Positions 1 through 8,842 of a stretch of 64,000 bases of DNA are shown piece by piece (the first letter of the stretch is position 1; every line of letters starts with the position of its first letter). Location: positions 53,271 through 117,270 of the forward strand of contig NZ_MWUJ01000012.1 in NCBI RefSeq assembly GCF_002210225.1, given 5' to 3'. The position numbers and the translations under genes are program-made. The DNA is from Geofilum rhodophaeum. Lineage in GTDB: Bacteria; Bacteroidota; Bacteroidia; Bacteroidales; Marinilabiliaceae. The notes under the pieces were generated by a model. That model ran no database searches. It had not been told where the DNA came from and worked only from the letters and a program-made list of their open reading frames with translations.

Positions 1-2
1 CC

Positions 3-1064
3 TACGACTATCAAAACAAGTACCTGAATTTGCGCGACAGTCTCATTAACATGGAAACGGTGACGCAAATGGCCAACATGCGGGCCGATTTTGAAATTGA
101 GCAGAAGGAGGTGGAGGTGCAACAGATGGCTGCTTCCAAAAAAATGATGGCCCGTATTGCGGCCATTACGGTGGGGAGCCTGTTGCTCGTGGGTATTTTG
201 CTGCTGATGGTTTACCGGGATGCGCATCGGAAAAAGGTGTTGAACAAGGCGCTGCTTCAAAAACAAGAGGCCCTGCGGCAAAGCAAGCAGGAGTTGGAGG
301 CGGCCATCGGCTCCAAGGACCGCTTGTTTTCGATCATATCGCACGACTTAAGGGGACCGGTGGGTACGCTGGGGGGCTTGTCGAACTTGTTGCACGAGCT
401 TTTGAACGAAGGCAAGGTAAAGGAGGCGGGTGAGCTGAACGCTTCCATTACCCACACCATCCGGCAAATTGAATTTTTGCTGAACAACCTGCTGCATTGG
501 AGCATTCGTCAGCAGGACATTTACCAGCCGCACATCGAGCGTTTCGATTTGCTGGCTTTGACCCAAAATGTTATTCAGGTTTACGAACAAACGGCACAGA
601 TAAAAAACATTTCGCTGGCGCTGGAATCGCCGCTTTCGAAGCTGGAAGTTGAGGCCGACAGCAACAGCTGGGGCATCATCATCCGCAACCTGATCAACAA
701 CGCGCTTAAGTTTACGCATCCCGGTGGCTTTGTGGTGGTGCGCTTGTCGGTGAAGGACCAGGAGGTGGTACTGGAGGTGATAGACAACGGGGTGGGCATG
801 GATCCGGGTCAGCTCAGCAGCTTGTTCAGCATCAGCGGGGCGCAGCCGGGGTGGGGCACCAAAAATGAGAAGGGACAGGGCCTGGGCCTTGCGCTGATTC
901 ACCAATTTGTAGGTCTGCACAAGGGACGCATTGCGGTCAGCAGCAAACCCCAAAAAGGCGCACATTTCAAGGTCAGCATACCGACCCGGGTCAGCGAACA
1001 AGTAACGGAGCCGAAGAGTACCGCAAAAGCACAGACCGCTAAGTTGTCCAGCTGGAACGAATGA
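3..1064 (+). CDS. Sensor histidine kinase, 3' part (5' end outside window)
   Basis: The reading frame is open from the window edge, so the N-terminus is missing. Counting from the TTG at 30: one membrane segment at about residues 39-63, a coiled linker, a HisKA H-box (SHDLRGP, His105), and a complete HATPase domain with N-box (NLINNALKF, about 220-228), G1 (DNGVGM, 252-257) and G2 (GQGLGLAL, 282-289). All catalytic boxes are intact, so it should autophosphorylate. The residues before the membrane segment look like the last helix of a TPR array, as in Bacteroidota TPR-type sensor kinases; that is inference because the sensor lies outside. Its last 26 bases overlap the 3' end of sbcC on the other strand. 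The partner regulator is not visible. Confidence 0.93.
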   Translation, partial: YDYQNKYLNLRDSLINMETVTQMANMRADFEIEQKEVEVQQMAASKKMMARIAAITVGSLLLVGILLLMVYRDAHRKKVLNKALLQKQEALRQSKQELEAAIGSKDRLFSIISHDLRGPVGTLGGLSNLLHELLNEGKVKEAGELNASITHTIRQIEFLLNNLLHWSIRQQDIYQPHIERFDLLALTQNVIQVYEQTAQIKNISLALESPLSKLEVEADSNSWGIIIRNLINNALKFTHPGGFVVVRLSVKDQEVVLEVIDNGVGMDPGQLSSLFSISGAQPGWGTKNEKGQGLGLALIHQFVGLHKGRIAVSSKPQKGAHFKVSIPTRVSEQVTEPKSTAKAQTAKLSSWNE

Positions 1065-4000
1065 TGCTGCCCTGCTCCTGGTGGTTCTCCACACGCAAAT
1101 GCACTTCTACTTCCTGCTGCATTTCCTCCACATGAGAAATCAACCCCACCGTGCGATTCTCCTGGCGCAGGGCCTTTAAGGTATCGAAGACCACGGCCAG
1201 GGCTTCCTTGTCGAGCGAGCCAAAACCTTCATCCAAAAAGAAGAAGTTCTGATTCGATCGGGTAATGTGCTGAATGTTGTCGGCCAGGGCCAGGGCCAGG
1301 CACAGCGCGGCCTGAAAAGTTTGTCCCCCCGACAGGGTTTTTACACTACGCACCTTACCGCCGTTCAAAAAGTCGCGTACCTCAAAGTTGTTGTCTGGGG
1401 TGAGTTCGAGACTCAGTTGCTGACGGGTCAAATGAAAGAAACGCTCGTTGGCGGCGGCACAGAGGTTCTGCAAATACACCGAGGAGATGTAGGAAACAAA
1501 ACCGCTGCCGTTGAACAGTTGCTTGAGGGTGCCCAAATGCTCGGCCCTTTCCCTCAGCTTTTCGGCCTGCTGCAGCAGTTTCTTTTGACTGCTTAGTGCC
1601 TCGCGCAGCTTGCGCAGCGCTTCGTTCAGGCGCCCTTCTTCCTTATGCTGCTGCTCCAATTCCGCCCGAGCGGCCTTCAGTTGCTCCTGCAAGGCCTGGT
1701 GTACTTCGGGCTGATAAGTTCTTTGTCCCAACTCCTGCTCCAGACTTTTCAAACTGTGCTCCTCTTTTTTCCAGTCCTCCCAAAAAGTGGTAAGTCTGGC
1801 CTTTTCGGCAGAGATGTCGAGACCCAGGGCAAGGACCTGTCGGACTTCCCCGAGGTCGGCGAAGAGACTGTCGGCCACCTGACGGAGTAAGGCTTCCCGA
1901 CGCTGGGCCAGTTCCTTTTCCAGCTCCTGCAAATGCCGACGATCGGCGGCGGTTTGCCCTTTTAAGGCAGCGCTTTCCTGCTGCTGGGCATGAAGGGCGG
2001 CAGTCTTTCGCTGGTGCTCCTGCTCCAGACGCTGGTATTCCTTCATCAAACGCTCCTGCTCGACCTTCAACTCGGTCTCACTCAGCCGGGCGGTCCCTTC
2101 CTCGCTCTCCTGTTTCAATTGGGCACGGAGATGCACCAGGGTGGCGGTCTCGCCGGCCAGGGCCTGTTTTATCTTCTCTACTTCGCTGCGGTAGCGTTCC
2201 TTGTCTCTATTGCCTTGCTCCAACTGCTTCTGCAGCTGCTCCTGAAGGTGCTCCTTCTGACGCAGCTCCTTATCGGCCTGCTGCACCTGCACCAAGGCCT
2301 TTTCTACTGCCGCAGCCTCCTTCCACTGGGGCCACTTAAAGGCTTTTTGCTCTGCTTCCATTTGCGCTTGCAGGTCCTTCTGCCGCTGCTGCACTTCTTC
2401 CTGTGCTTTAAGGGCGTGGCGCAGGCGACTTTCCAGTTCCACCAACTCGGCACTAAGGACTTCGATGGTACGCTGCTCCTTTTCAAGACTAAGTTGCTCC
2501 TGTTCCAAGCGCTGCAACCTTTCGCCGGCCTCGGTAGCACTGTAGCGATGGGGGTGGCTCTCAGCCCCGCAAAGGGGACAGGGCGTACCGTCCTGCAAAT
2601 GCTCGGAGAAGGTCTGCAACTGGGCCTGCAGTCGTTGTTCCTCCCCCTGTTTCTGCAGCGCTTTTAAGCGGCTTTGTATCTTTTCCTTTTGTTGGACAAG
2701 GTGGGTACGCAGTCCGGCGACATCTGCCGTTCCCTGATAATCTGCAAACAGGGGTTTACGCTGCAGGGTCTGCAGGTGGACTTCCTCCCGACTGTGTTCT
2801 GCTTTCTTCTGTTTCAACTGTTCGGCCACGCCCTCCAGGTCTTTCTGGAGACTGCCTTGCTGCCGGTGCCATTGCTGTGCCTGGGAAAGCTGCAGCAGAT
2901 CGGGCCGGACCTCCTTCATTTGCTTGATGGCCGTATCGAGTGCGGTCTTTTCTTCTTGCCGGCGCTGCCACTGTAACTCGACTTCCTGAACGACTTTCTC
3001 GCCCTTTTGCAGGCGTTCCTTTTGTTGCTGACTGCGCAAGGTGGACTGCCGAATGCCTTGGAGGACTTCCAAATCTGCGGCCTTTAGTTTCATATGCTCG
3101 CGCTGTTCGTAGGCGGGCTTCAATTTTTCCAGCTCGGCAGTCAGGCGGGCTTCCTGCTCCCGGGTCTTCTGCAACTTTTGTTCCAGCTGGCGCAGGGCGA
3201 CTTGTTGTTTTTCGAGACTTTGCTGCCCTTGCTGCACTTGTTCGAGGGGAAAGGCAAACTGGTTTTTGCAGATTTCGTAGCGGTCGAGTTCCTTCTGGCG
3301 CTGCTCCATTTGAGGGCGCTGCTTTTCTTTTTCGGTCAGCTGGGTGCGGGCTTTTTGCAGGGCGGCACTCAAACGCTGTAGCTCGCGCAGGCTGGCCTCT
3401 TCCTGTTCCCATTTTTGCAATCTGCTTTGTAATTGTGTCGTTTTCTCCTGGACGACTTTCAGTTGGGTTTCCTGCTCTTTCAGCACTTCCGGATTGACCT
3501 GCTCGAGCTGCTGCAACTGTCCCTCTACGTTCTGGAGTTCTGCCTGGGTGCGGGCCAACAGGGTGGCGGTGGGTCTAAACAGCTCGAAGCGCTGCAAATG
3601 AAAAAGCTCCTTCATCATTTGCGTGCGGTCCCTGGTGCCCAGTTGCAAAAACTCCTGAAAGCGCCCCTGGGGAATGATGATGGTGCGCTTGAAGTTTTCG
3701 TAGCTGAGTCCGACAGCGGCTTCCAACTCATCGAGACCGATGGCCTGCCACGCTCCTGCTGTTTTGCGAAAGGCCCGACGATCGGGCGTGTTTACTTCTT
3801 CGAAGCGGCGCCGGTTGCGTTTGGCCTGCACCAAGGCCCGGTAGGGTGTTTGGTCGGGTCCGCTTTCAAATTCGAAGTCGATGAGCAGCTCGTCGCTCTT
3901 CAAATTCATCATGTTGTAGTAGCGGTTGTCGCCCGCCTGATTCAGCCGGTCGGTCCGCCCATAAAGGGCAAAGGTGAGGGCTTCGAGCACGGAGGATTTC

Positions 4001-4119
4001 CCGCTGCCTACGGCCCCAAATATGCCGAAGAGTCCGGCCCCACACAAGGTCCGAAAGTCAATTTCCTGCTTTTTTTGATAGGAATACAGGCCTTCCAAAA
4101 TCAGTTTTACGGGTATCAT
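1039..4119 (-). CDS. sbcC: Exonuclease SbcC (Rad50-like ATPase subunit)
   Basis: ATPase subunit of the SbcCD nuclease, which opens hairpins and trims protein-blocked double-strand ends. The 1026-residue protein has the SMC/Rad50 plan: Walker A (GAVGSGKS, 35-42), Q-loop near PQGRFQEF (about 150-157), a very long Gln/Glu/Lys-rich coiled coil interrupted by a CPLC zinc hook (514-517), a second coil, an LSGGQTF signature and a Walker B ending in FLDEGFGSLD near the C-terminus. Length and order fit the family. Its ATG overlaps the sbcD stop by four bases (ATGA), indicating translational coupling. The 3' end runs 26 bases into the convergent histidine kinase gene. Confidence 0.97.
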   Translation of the reverse strand: MIPVKLILEGLYSYQKKQEIDFRTLCGAGLFGIFGAVGSGKSSVLEALTFALYGRTDRLNQAGDNRYYNMMNLKSDELLIDFEFESGPDQTPYRALVQAKRNRRRFEEVNTPDRRAFRKTAGAWQAIGLDELEAAVGLSYENFKRTIIIPQGRFQEFLQLGTRDRTQMMKELFHLQRFELFRPTATLLARTQAELQNVEGQLQQLEQVNPEVLKEQETQLKVVQEKTTQLQSRLQKWEQEEASLRELQRLSAALQKARTQLTEKEKQRPQMEQRQKELDRYEICKNQFAFPLEQVQQGQQSLEKQQVALRQLEQKLQKTREQEARLTAELEKLKPAYEQREHMKLKAADLEVLQGIRQSTLRSQQQKERLQKGEKVVQEVELQWQRRQEEKTALDTAIKQMKEVRPDLLQLSQAQQWHRQQGSLQKDLEGVAEQLKQKKAEHSREEVHLQTLQRKPLFADYQGTADVAGLRTHLVQQKEKIQSRLKALQKQGEEQRLQAQLQTFSEHLQDGTPCPLCGAESHPHRYSATEAGERLQRLEQEQLSLEKEQRTIEVLSAELVELESRLRHALKAQEEVQQRQKDLQAQMEAEQKAFKWPQWKEAAAVEKALVQVQQADKELRQKEHLQEQLQKQLEQGNRDKERYRSEVEKIKQALAGETATLVHLRAQLKQESEEGTARLSETELKVEQERLMKEYQRLEQEHQRKTAALHAQQQESAALKGQTAADRRHLQELEKELAQRREALLRQVADSLFADLGEVRQVLALGLDISAEKARLTTFWEDWKKEEHSLKSLEQELGQRTYQPEVHQALQEQLKAARAELEQQHKEEGRLNEALRKLREALSSQKKLLQQAEKLRERAEHLGTLKQLFNGSGFVSYISSVYLQNLCAAANERFFHLTRQQLSLELTPDNNFEVRDFLNGGKVRSVKTLSGGQTFQAALCLALALADNIQHITRSNQNFFFLDEGFGSLDKEALAVVFDTLKALRQENRTVGLISHVEEMQQEVEVHLRVENHQEQGSIIRSSWTT

Positions 4120-5342
4120 TGCTTGTCCTCCGCCAATATCTCGTTCAACAATGCCAGCAACTCGGGACTTGCGTCCTGCCCTTTGCGGTGCTTAAAATAA
4201 TCTCTGAACAGCTCGGGCAGGTCTTTGGTGGGATCGATGCGGGGACTGGTTTCTAAAGTCTCCTGGTCCTTATCCTTCACTTCGGGAATGAGGGCTACGA
4301 TGCCCGGGTGCCATTGGTTGAGCTGCCGCCGATCGGCGGCAGTCAGGAAGCTTTCGCTGACCAGGGTGAGTTCGACCAGTGCCTCGGGATGGGCGCTCAG
4401 CCACTCCCGTGCGGCTTCCATCCCTTCCACTCGCCGGCGCAAAAGCGGCCGTCCACTTTTCAGTTCCAGGGCCTGCACCAGGACTTCCGCCCCGGGTTCT
4501 GCCTCTACCAGGAGGGCATATTTTTGTTGGCCGGCTTCGGAAAAACTGTAGGAGAGCAGACTGCCGCTGTACCAGGTGGGAACGCCGTGGCGACCGACTT
4601 GGTGCATGCGGTGAAGGTGACCCAGGGCGGCGTATTGCACCTGGGGCGGAATGTTTTCGGTATAAATGGCCTGCGCGCCTCCGACATGCAGAATGGGTTT
4701 TTCGTCCAGGGGCTCATCGGGCAGCGGAGTGCCTTTTTCTACGACAAAGAGGTGACTCAACAGGATGTTGACCCCGGCAGCATCGCAGTATTGGTCGACC
4801 AGTCCGGCCCAATGGGCTTGCAGCACTTGGCGAAGCTCTTCCTCTTGCTGCTGGCCCAAATAGGTCTTTAAGCGGTATTCGTTGGCGTAGGGGGTGAGCA
4901 GCAGGCGAAGGGGGGCGGACTGCCGGGGCAGGCGCAGCTCTAAAAAGCCGGGGGCACTCTGGAGGACTTCCAAACCGCTGTCGAGTTTAAAGGGCTGGGG
5001 CTGCGAATGGGGATAGCCGGCGAAAACGATGCCACACTCCCGGGCTAAGGGGTCGGGGGCCTCAATGCGGTCGGGCGAATCGTGGTTGCCCGCAATGGCT
5101 ATGACGGGCCGGCGTCCGTCGCCGCTCAGCTTTTTCAGGGACTTATAAAACAATTCGACCGCCTCGGCGGGCGGATTAAAAGTATCGAACAAATCGCCGG
5201 CGACCAGCACGGCGTCTACATCGTGTGCTTCAACCAGACCAATAAGTTCTTCCAAGACCGCTTGCTGCTCCTCCAAACGTGAATAGTCGTCGAGCCGCTT
5301 CCCAAGGTGCCAGTCTCCCGTATGCAATAACCTCATCTGCAA
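4116..5342 (-). CDS. sbcD: Exonuclease SbcD (Mre11-like nuclease subunit)
   Basis: Metallophosphoesterase nuclease that pairs with SbcC. The five-motif Mre11 pattern is visible: GDWHLG (residues 9-14), GDLFD (49-53), GNHDS (85-89) and a later LGHLH; these supply the Asp, His and Asn ligands of the two-metal site. Length (408) is normal. It is the first gene of the two-gene operon. The start at 5342 gives MQMRLLHTGD; a second ATG two codons later is equally plausible. A TAGTTTTG match to the -7 element lies at 5410-5417, about 70 bases upstream on the same strand, just past a terminator belonging to the preceding gene. Confidence 0.96.
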   Translation of the reverse strand: MQMRLLHTGDWHLGKRLDDYSRLEEQQAVLEELIGLVEAHDVDAVLVAGDLFDTFNPPAEAVELFYKSLKKLSGDGRRPVIAIAGNHDSPDRIEAPDPLARECGIVFAGYPHSQPQPFKLDSGLEVLQSAPGFLELRLPRQSAPLRLLLTPYANEYRLKTYLGQQQEEELRQVLQAHWAGLVDQYCDAAGVNILLSHLFVVEKGTPLPDEPLDEKPILHVGGAQAIYTENIPPQVQYAALGHLHRMHQVGRHGVPTWYSGSLLSYSFSEAGQQKYALLVEAEPGAEVLVQALELKSGRPLLRRRVEGMEAAREWLSAHPEALVELTLVSESFLTAADRRQLNQWHPGIVALIPEVKDKDQETLETSPRIDPTKDLPELFRDYFKHRKGQDASPELLALLNEILAEDKQ

Positions 5343-5432
5343 AACTTTTTACATCCAACTCAGGCGGGACAACCCTCAGTCGTCCGCCAATTCAGCTTTA
5401 AAGATAGCACAAAACTACGGCCGAGGGGCGAC

Positions 5433-5471
5433 AAAAAACGGCACAGCTGCAATGATGCAACTGTGCCGTTT
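5433..5471 (-). terminator. Rho-independent terminator of the Cys-rich gene
   Basis: Reading the minus strand, an 8-bp CGGCACAG/CTGTGCCG stem, extended by A/T pairs and an inner TGCA/TGCA pairing, is followed by six T residues. It lies 16 bases beyond the stop of the small Cys-rich gene and upstream of sbcD, separating the two transcripts. Confidence 0.8.
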
Positions 5472-5486
5472 CTATAAAGGGGATAG

Positions 5487-5735
5487 TTAAGCTTGTTGGT
5501 GTGGTGCCAGATGATAGTGTACGCCAATTTCTTGCAGCGACAGGGTGCTGTTGGGCAGGAGTTCTCCGGGACAGCAGCCGTAATACTCTTTAGCCATATA
5601 GCGCTTGCAGGCGGAGTATTTCTCATACCCGGCCTCGCAATACAAACGGCGGTACGACTTGGCCGTGATTTCTTTGCCGGCCAAAACACCATTAAAAATG
5701 GGGCATTTTTCGTGATTGGGACAGGTCATTTCCAT
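5487..5735 (-). CDS. Small six-cysteine protein, function unknown
   Basis: An 82-residue soluble protein with six cysteines (5, 11, 33, 43, 54, 55) in the pattern C-x5-C-x21-C-x9-C-x10-CC. It has no signal peptide or membrane segment. The ordered cysteines and the CCPG pair suggest that it binds a metal ion or an Fe-S cluster, but no characterised family is recognised. It is a single-gene unit with its own terminator. The reading frame is favoured over the overlapping 110-residue frame because its cysteines are regularly spaced and the terminator sits just beyond its stop codon. Confidence 0.75.
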   Translation of the reverse strand: MEMTCPNHEKCPIFNGVLAGKEITAKSYRRLYCEAGYEKYSACKRYMAKEYYGCCPGELLPNSTLSLQEIGVHYHLAPHQQA

Positions 5736-5890
5736 AAGACTTGTTTTATTAATCCGAAGCTAAAAATAGACAACTAATGAGAATATGCTCAAAATAATTG
5801 ACCGAGACCCGAAAACTTTTGACCAACAGCGACATCTCGTCGAATAAGGATTTTTAGCATTAGGAACTGCGGCCTCAGCGAAAGCTTTAG

Positions 5891-5898
5891 TAAATTTG
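5891..5898 (+). promoter_or_regulatory. -7 promoter element (TAnnTTTG) of the HAD hydrolase gene
   Basis: TAAATTTG matches the Bacteroidota -7 consensus exactly and ends only four bases before the ATG at 5903. Initiation at the usual distance would give a leaderless or almost leaderless mRNA. No clear -33 TTG was found. Confidence 0.4.
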
Positions 5899-5902
5899 CG
5901 GC

Positions 5903-6562
5903 ATGAAATTTCAACTCGCCATTTTTGACTTAGACGGCACCTTGCTCGACTCGGTGGCAGACATTGCATCCAGCACCAATTATGCCCTGCAACATTTGGG
6001 TTTTCCCACGCACCCGGTTGCGGCCTACAAAAACTTTGTGGGCAATGGCATTGCCAAGCTCTTTGAGCGGGCCTTGCCTGAGCAGCACCGAAATACTGAA
6101 AATACAGCGCGGATGCGCCCGCTCTTCAAGGCCTGGTACGCCGACCACATGACCGAAGACACCCGCCCTTTTGAGGGACTCCCGGAGCTGCTGCGCGATT
6201 TGCACCGGAAAGGCATTAAGCTGGCCGTGGCTTCCAACAAATACCACGAGGCCACTTGTGCCTTGGTGACCCACTTTTTTCCGGAGCTGCCCTTTGTGGC
6301 TGTACTGGGCCATCGCGAGGGATACGCCCCCAAGCCCGACCCTTCGATTGTTAACGAAATTTTAGCGCTCAGCAAAGTGGCTGCCCGGGACACCCTCTAC
6401 ATTGGAGATTCCGGGGTAGATATGCAAACGGCGCTGAACAGCGGCACCACAGCATGCGGCGTAAGCTGGGGCTTACGCCCCCGCAGCGAACTCGAGAGTT
6501 TCCAACCTCAATTTCTGGTCGACACCATCGACCAGCTTCGGGAGGTGCTGGTGAACGAATAG
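5903..6562 (+). CDS. gph: HAD-family hydrolase, phosphoglycolate phosphatase type
   Basis: Cytosolic phosphatase of the HAD superfamily. Motif I is FDLDGTLLD (nucleophile Asp9, acid/base Asp11), followed by a helical cap that starts with the SVADIASS segment typical of Gph-like proteins. A conserved Lys lies in YAPKPDPS and motif IV is YIGDSGVDM. The 219-residue length suits phosphoglycolate phosphatase, which removes 2-phosphoglycolate formed during DNA repair or oxygenation reactions. Family-level assignment is firm; the exact substrate is inferred, and other small phosphate esters are possible. It stands alone, followed by a decayed gene on the opposite strand. Confidence 0.85.
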   Translation: MKFQLAIFDLDGTLLDSVADIASSTNYALQHLGFPTHPVAAYKNFVGNGIAKLFERALPEQHRNTENTARMRPLFKAWYADHMTEDTRPFEGLPELLRDLHRKGIKLAVASNKYHEATCALVTHFFPELPFVAVLGHREGYAPKPDPSIVNEILALSKVAARDTLYIGDSGVDMQTALNSGTTACGVSWGLRPRSELESFQPQFLVDTIDQLREVLVNE

Positions 6563-6613
6563 GCCTCAGATACAGTGAGCTCGACCTACAATGGCGTCTG
6601 CTCCAAGGGCTCA

Positions 6614-7180
6614 CTACCTGGTAAAACCGCCTTCGGAATGAATAATCTATCCGGTAATCCATTGGGCTTTTTCGCTGGCCAAAAATGCAATAAGTCATGC
6701 TGTGTCACGTGGCGTCCCCACCCTTCCCATCGGAGATTTACTGAGAATTAACGCGGTCAAATCTTCGTCCATCCAACCGGTGTCGGTTGGACCGGGGTTA
6801 ACCGCTATGATCGTAATTCCCTTTTTTGCAATTTCCTGAGAGATGGTTTTTGTTAGGGTTTCAACTGCAGCCTTTGTAAGGGCATAAACTATTTCCTGGC
6901 TCATCTCCCCCAACGATTGACCCGAAGTCAAATTGATAATTCTTCCGCCCTCCCTATACTTAAATCTCCTAATAAACTCCATCGTCAGCATGGTGGTTCC
7001 CTTAAGGTTGACTGCATAATGTCGGTCCAGCTCATCCGCCGACAGATCGAATTCCATACGCTCACAACCGACGCCCAGTCGAACAATTTCCTCTTGAATT
7101 TGCTTGGGCTCGTCAGGTGCAACCTCCCAGGGCATTTGTCGGTCGCAGGGGGCTGGTTTCGTCATAATAAAATCAGACAA
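6614..7180 (-). pseudogene. Decayed short-chain dehydrogenase/reductase (SDR)
   Basis: The open part (stop at 6695) retains the SDR active site: NLTSG with the catalytic Ser, YALTKAA with the Tyr-x3-Lys pair, and the VNPGPTDTGWM segment. It lacks the N-terminal Rossmann TGxxxGxG motif, and a direct CERMEFDLS-ADELDRHY junction replaces about 35 residues that normally include the NNA motif. Past the TGA at 6695-6697 the same frame continues as LIAFLASEKAQWITG, then a TAG at 6647-6649, then IIHSEGGFTR and a terminal stop at 6614-6616, which is the usual SDR C-terminus. Both internal stops are one C-to-T change from CGA or CAG. This is therefore a gene remnant. Confidence 0.85.
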
Positions 7181-7209
7181 ACCCTCAAATCCACTACTTG
7201 TGGCATAAT

Positions 7210-8829
7210 TTAAAGCGTTTTAACCAGAGCATTATCATCCATTTTTTTGGAAATATCCATTGCTTCATCAATCAAATCCGATGGATAATCATTAATCTGG
7301 AGAATTCGAATGGCATTTCTACTTGCTAGTTTGCCTTTCTTTAATCTATAATCAAAATCGACCTTGCGGTCAATAACAACCTCGCTGAAATGGTATAAGT
7401 CATATTCATCGGTCAACATCTCTGTTAATTCAAGATCGTGGGTTGAAACAAAAACCCGATTTCCATTTTTTGAAAGTTTTGATAGCACCGCTTTACCGGC
7501 CGAAATCCGCTCAATGGTATTGGTCCCTTTAAACAACTCATCCAATAAAAATAAGCATGGCGCTCCCAGAGAACTGCTGTCAATCATTTCTTTGATGGTC
7601 AACACTTCTTCAAAATAGTAGCTTTTATCATTCATCAAATCATCACTGATTCTGATGGCTGAGTGGATCCGTAATCTGGGTATTGATATGGCCTCTGCAA
7701 AACAGGTGTTAATGGTCAACCCGGTAATCACATTTATTCCTATAGCGCGAATAAATGTGGTTTTACCTGACATATTGGAACCGGTCAATAAAACTGATTT
7801 ATCAGAAACAGTGATAGAATTAGGAACACAATTAGATATTAATGGATGATAAACCTTCTGTGCGGAGAATTCCGAATCACCAATTTCTGGCAGACAATAC
7901 ATCGCCACCCCTTTCCTAAGCGAGGCGATGGAAATCAACAAGTCAATTTCTCCAACGAAACGGAAAACCCTTTCTATTTCTTTTCTCTTTGAATCCAATC
8001 GCTTTAATACACCGAATAAAAGCAGGGGCTCTAATAAAAAGGTGATTTTCAGCAACTCCAGAATGCCCCACAATACAGCTTCCGCGTCTCCTTGAATCCG
8101 GGCCTCCAGCCGAAAAAAAGACATTCTGTTTCGCACCTGATTAATCATTCGAATAGCTATTGGCAGCTCTGGATCTATAGGCTGGAACAATTCCTCTTTG
8201 AAAAGATGCTGAGCGATACTATTTAGTTGCAAAAGCTGCGGGATGGAACCAACATATCGATACAGATTTTTTTTATTCCAATAATGAATGCCCATATTCA
8301 GGAGCATTACACCAAGAAAAACCAAAAACAACTGAGGATAGAGGGGCAGCATTAATAGGGATAACAAACCAGCGGCTGAAAGTAAATAGACAAGAAAGAA
8401 CCATCTTGGGGGCTTTTGATGCTCTTCCTGAAATAGCGATGCGATATAATACGCATCACCTTTATCAAGTTTCTTAAGAAGCAACTGAGTCTTGATTCTG
8501 AGGTCAATATCGGTTGTCAGTCTCTCAACTAAGTGTTCTTTTTGATCTATTCTGACCAAGGCATTAGGGATGACTCTTAGGTGATTGTACAGATATTGTT
8601 GCCCTACTTTTGAGCATGTTTTATCGAGAAACATGAACAATTCTTCAAAATCAATATCGTGGCAAGTTTTGTCAGAAAGAACTTGAAATGAATCAGAATT
8701 TTCCTTGTTCAGAAAATATCTCTCTATCAAATCGAATTGGAATCCTTCACGCTTAACCTGCCCAAAGGATGCTTTTAATTGCTCAACGACTTTTCTCTTT
8801 CGCATTAGGGTGGTATTTGTTGCAAACAC
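7210..8829 (-). CDS. Membrane-anchored MutS-related ATPase
   Basis: A 539-residue protein whose C-terminal third is a MutS domain V ATPase: Walker A (TGSNMSGKTT, 349-358), Walker B (CLFLLDELFKG, about 425-434) and the switch segment VFVSTHDLELTEM. The middle matches the MutS lever/clamp core. The N-terminal mismatch-recognition and connector domains are absent. Hydrophobic segments at about 143-163 and 166-183, and a further one near 253-274, suggest membrane attachment. It belongs with MutS-like proteins of unknown role in Bacteroidota, distinct from repair MutS and MutS2. It is flanked on both sides by decayed genes and has more AT-rich codons than the sbcCD region. The membrane placement is a prediction. 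Confidence 0.85.
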   Translation of the reverse strand: MFATNTTLMRKRKVVEQLKASFGQVKREGFQFDLIERYFLNKENSDSFQVLSDKTCHDIDFEELFMFLDKTCSKVGQQYLYNHLRVIPNALVRIDQKEHLVERLTTDIDLRIKTQLLLKKLDKGDAYYIASLFQEEHQKPPRWFFLVYLLSAAGLLSLLMLPLYPQLFLVFLGVMLLNMGIHYWNKKNLYRYVGSIPQLLQLNSIAQHLFKEELFQPIDPELPIAIRMINQVRNRMSFFRLEARIQGDAEAVLWGILELLKITFLLEPLLLFGVLKRLDSKRKEIERVFRFVGEIDLLISIASLRKGVAMYCLPEIGDSEFSAQKVYHPLISNCVPNSITVSDKSVLLTGSNMSGKTTFIRAIGINVITGLTINTCFAEAISIPRLRIHSAIRISDDLMNDKSYYFEEVLTIKEMIDSSSLGAPCLFLLDELFKGTNTIERISAGKAVLSKLSKNGNRVFVSTHDLELTEMLTDEYDLYHFSEVVIDRKVDFDYRLKKGKLASRNAIRILQINDYPSDLIDEAMDISKKMDDNALVKTL

Positions 8830-8842
8830 GGACTCCCAACTT

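Noticed and set aside
1990..2667. Long plus-strand frame rich in Leu opposite sbcC
   Set aside because: It is the antisense of a CAG/CTG-rich coiled-coil coding region; low complexity, no start context, no domain.
6540..6620. Search for a copy of the tRNA-Lys 3' end as second attachment site of an island
   Set aside because: No matching sequence was found near the far edge of the AT-rich block.
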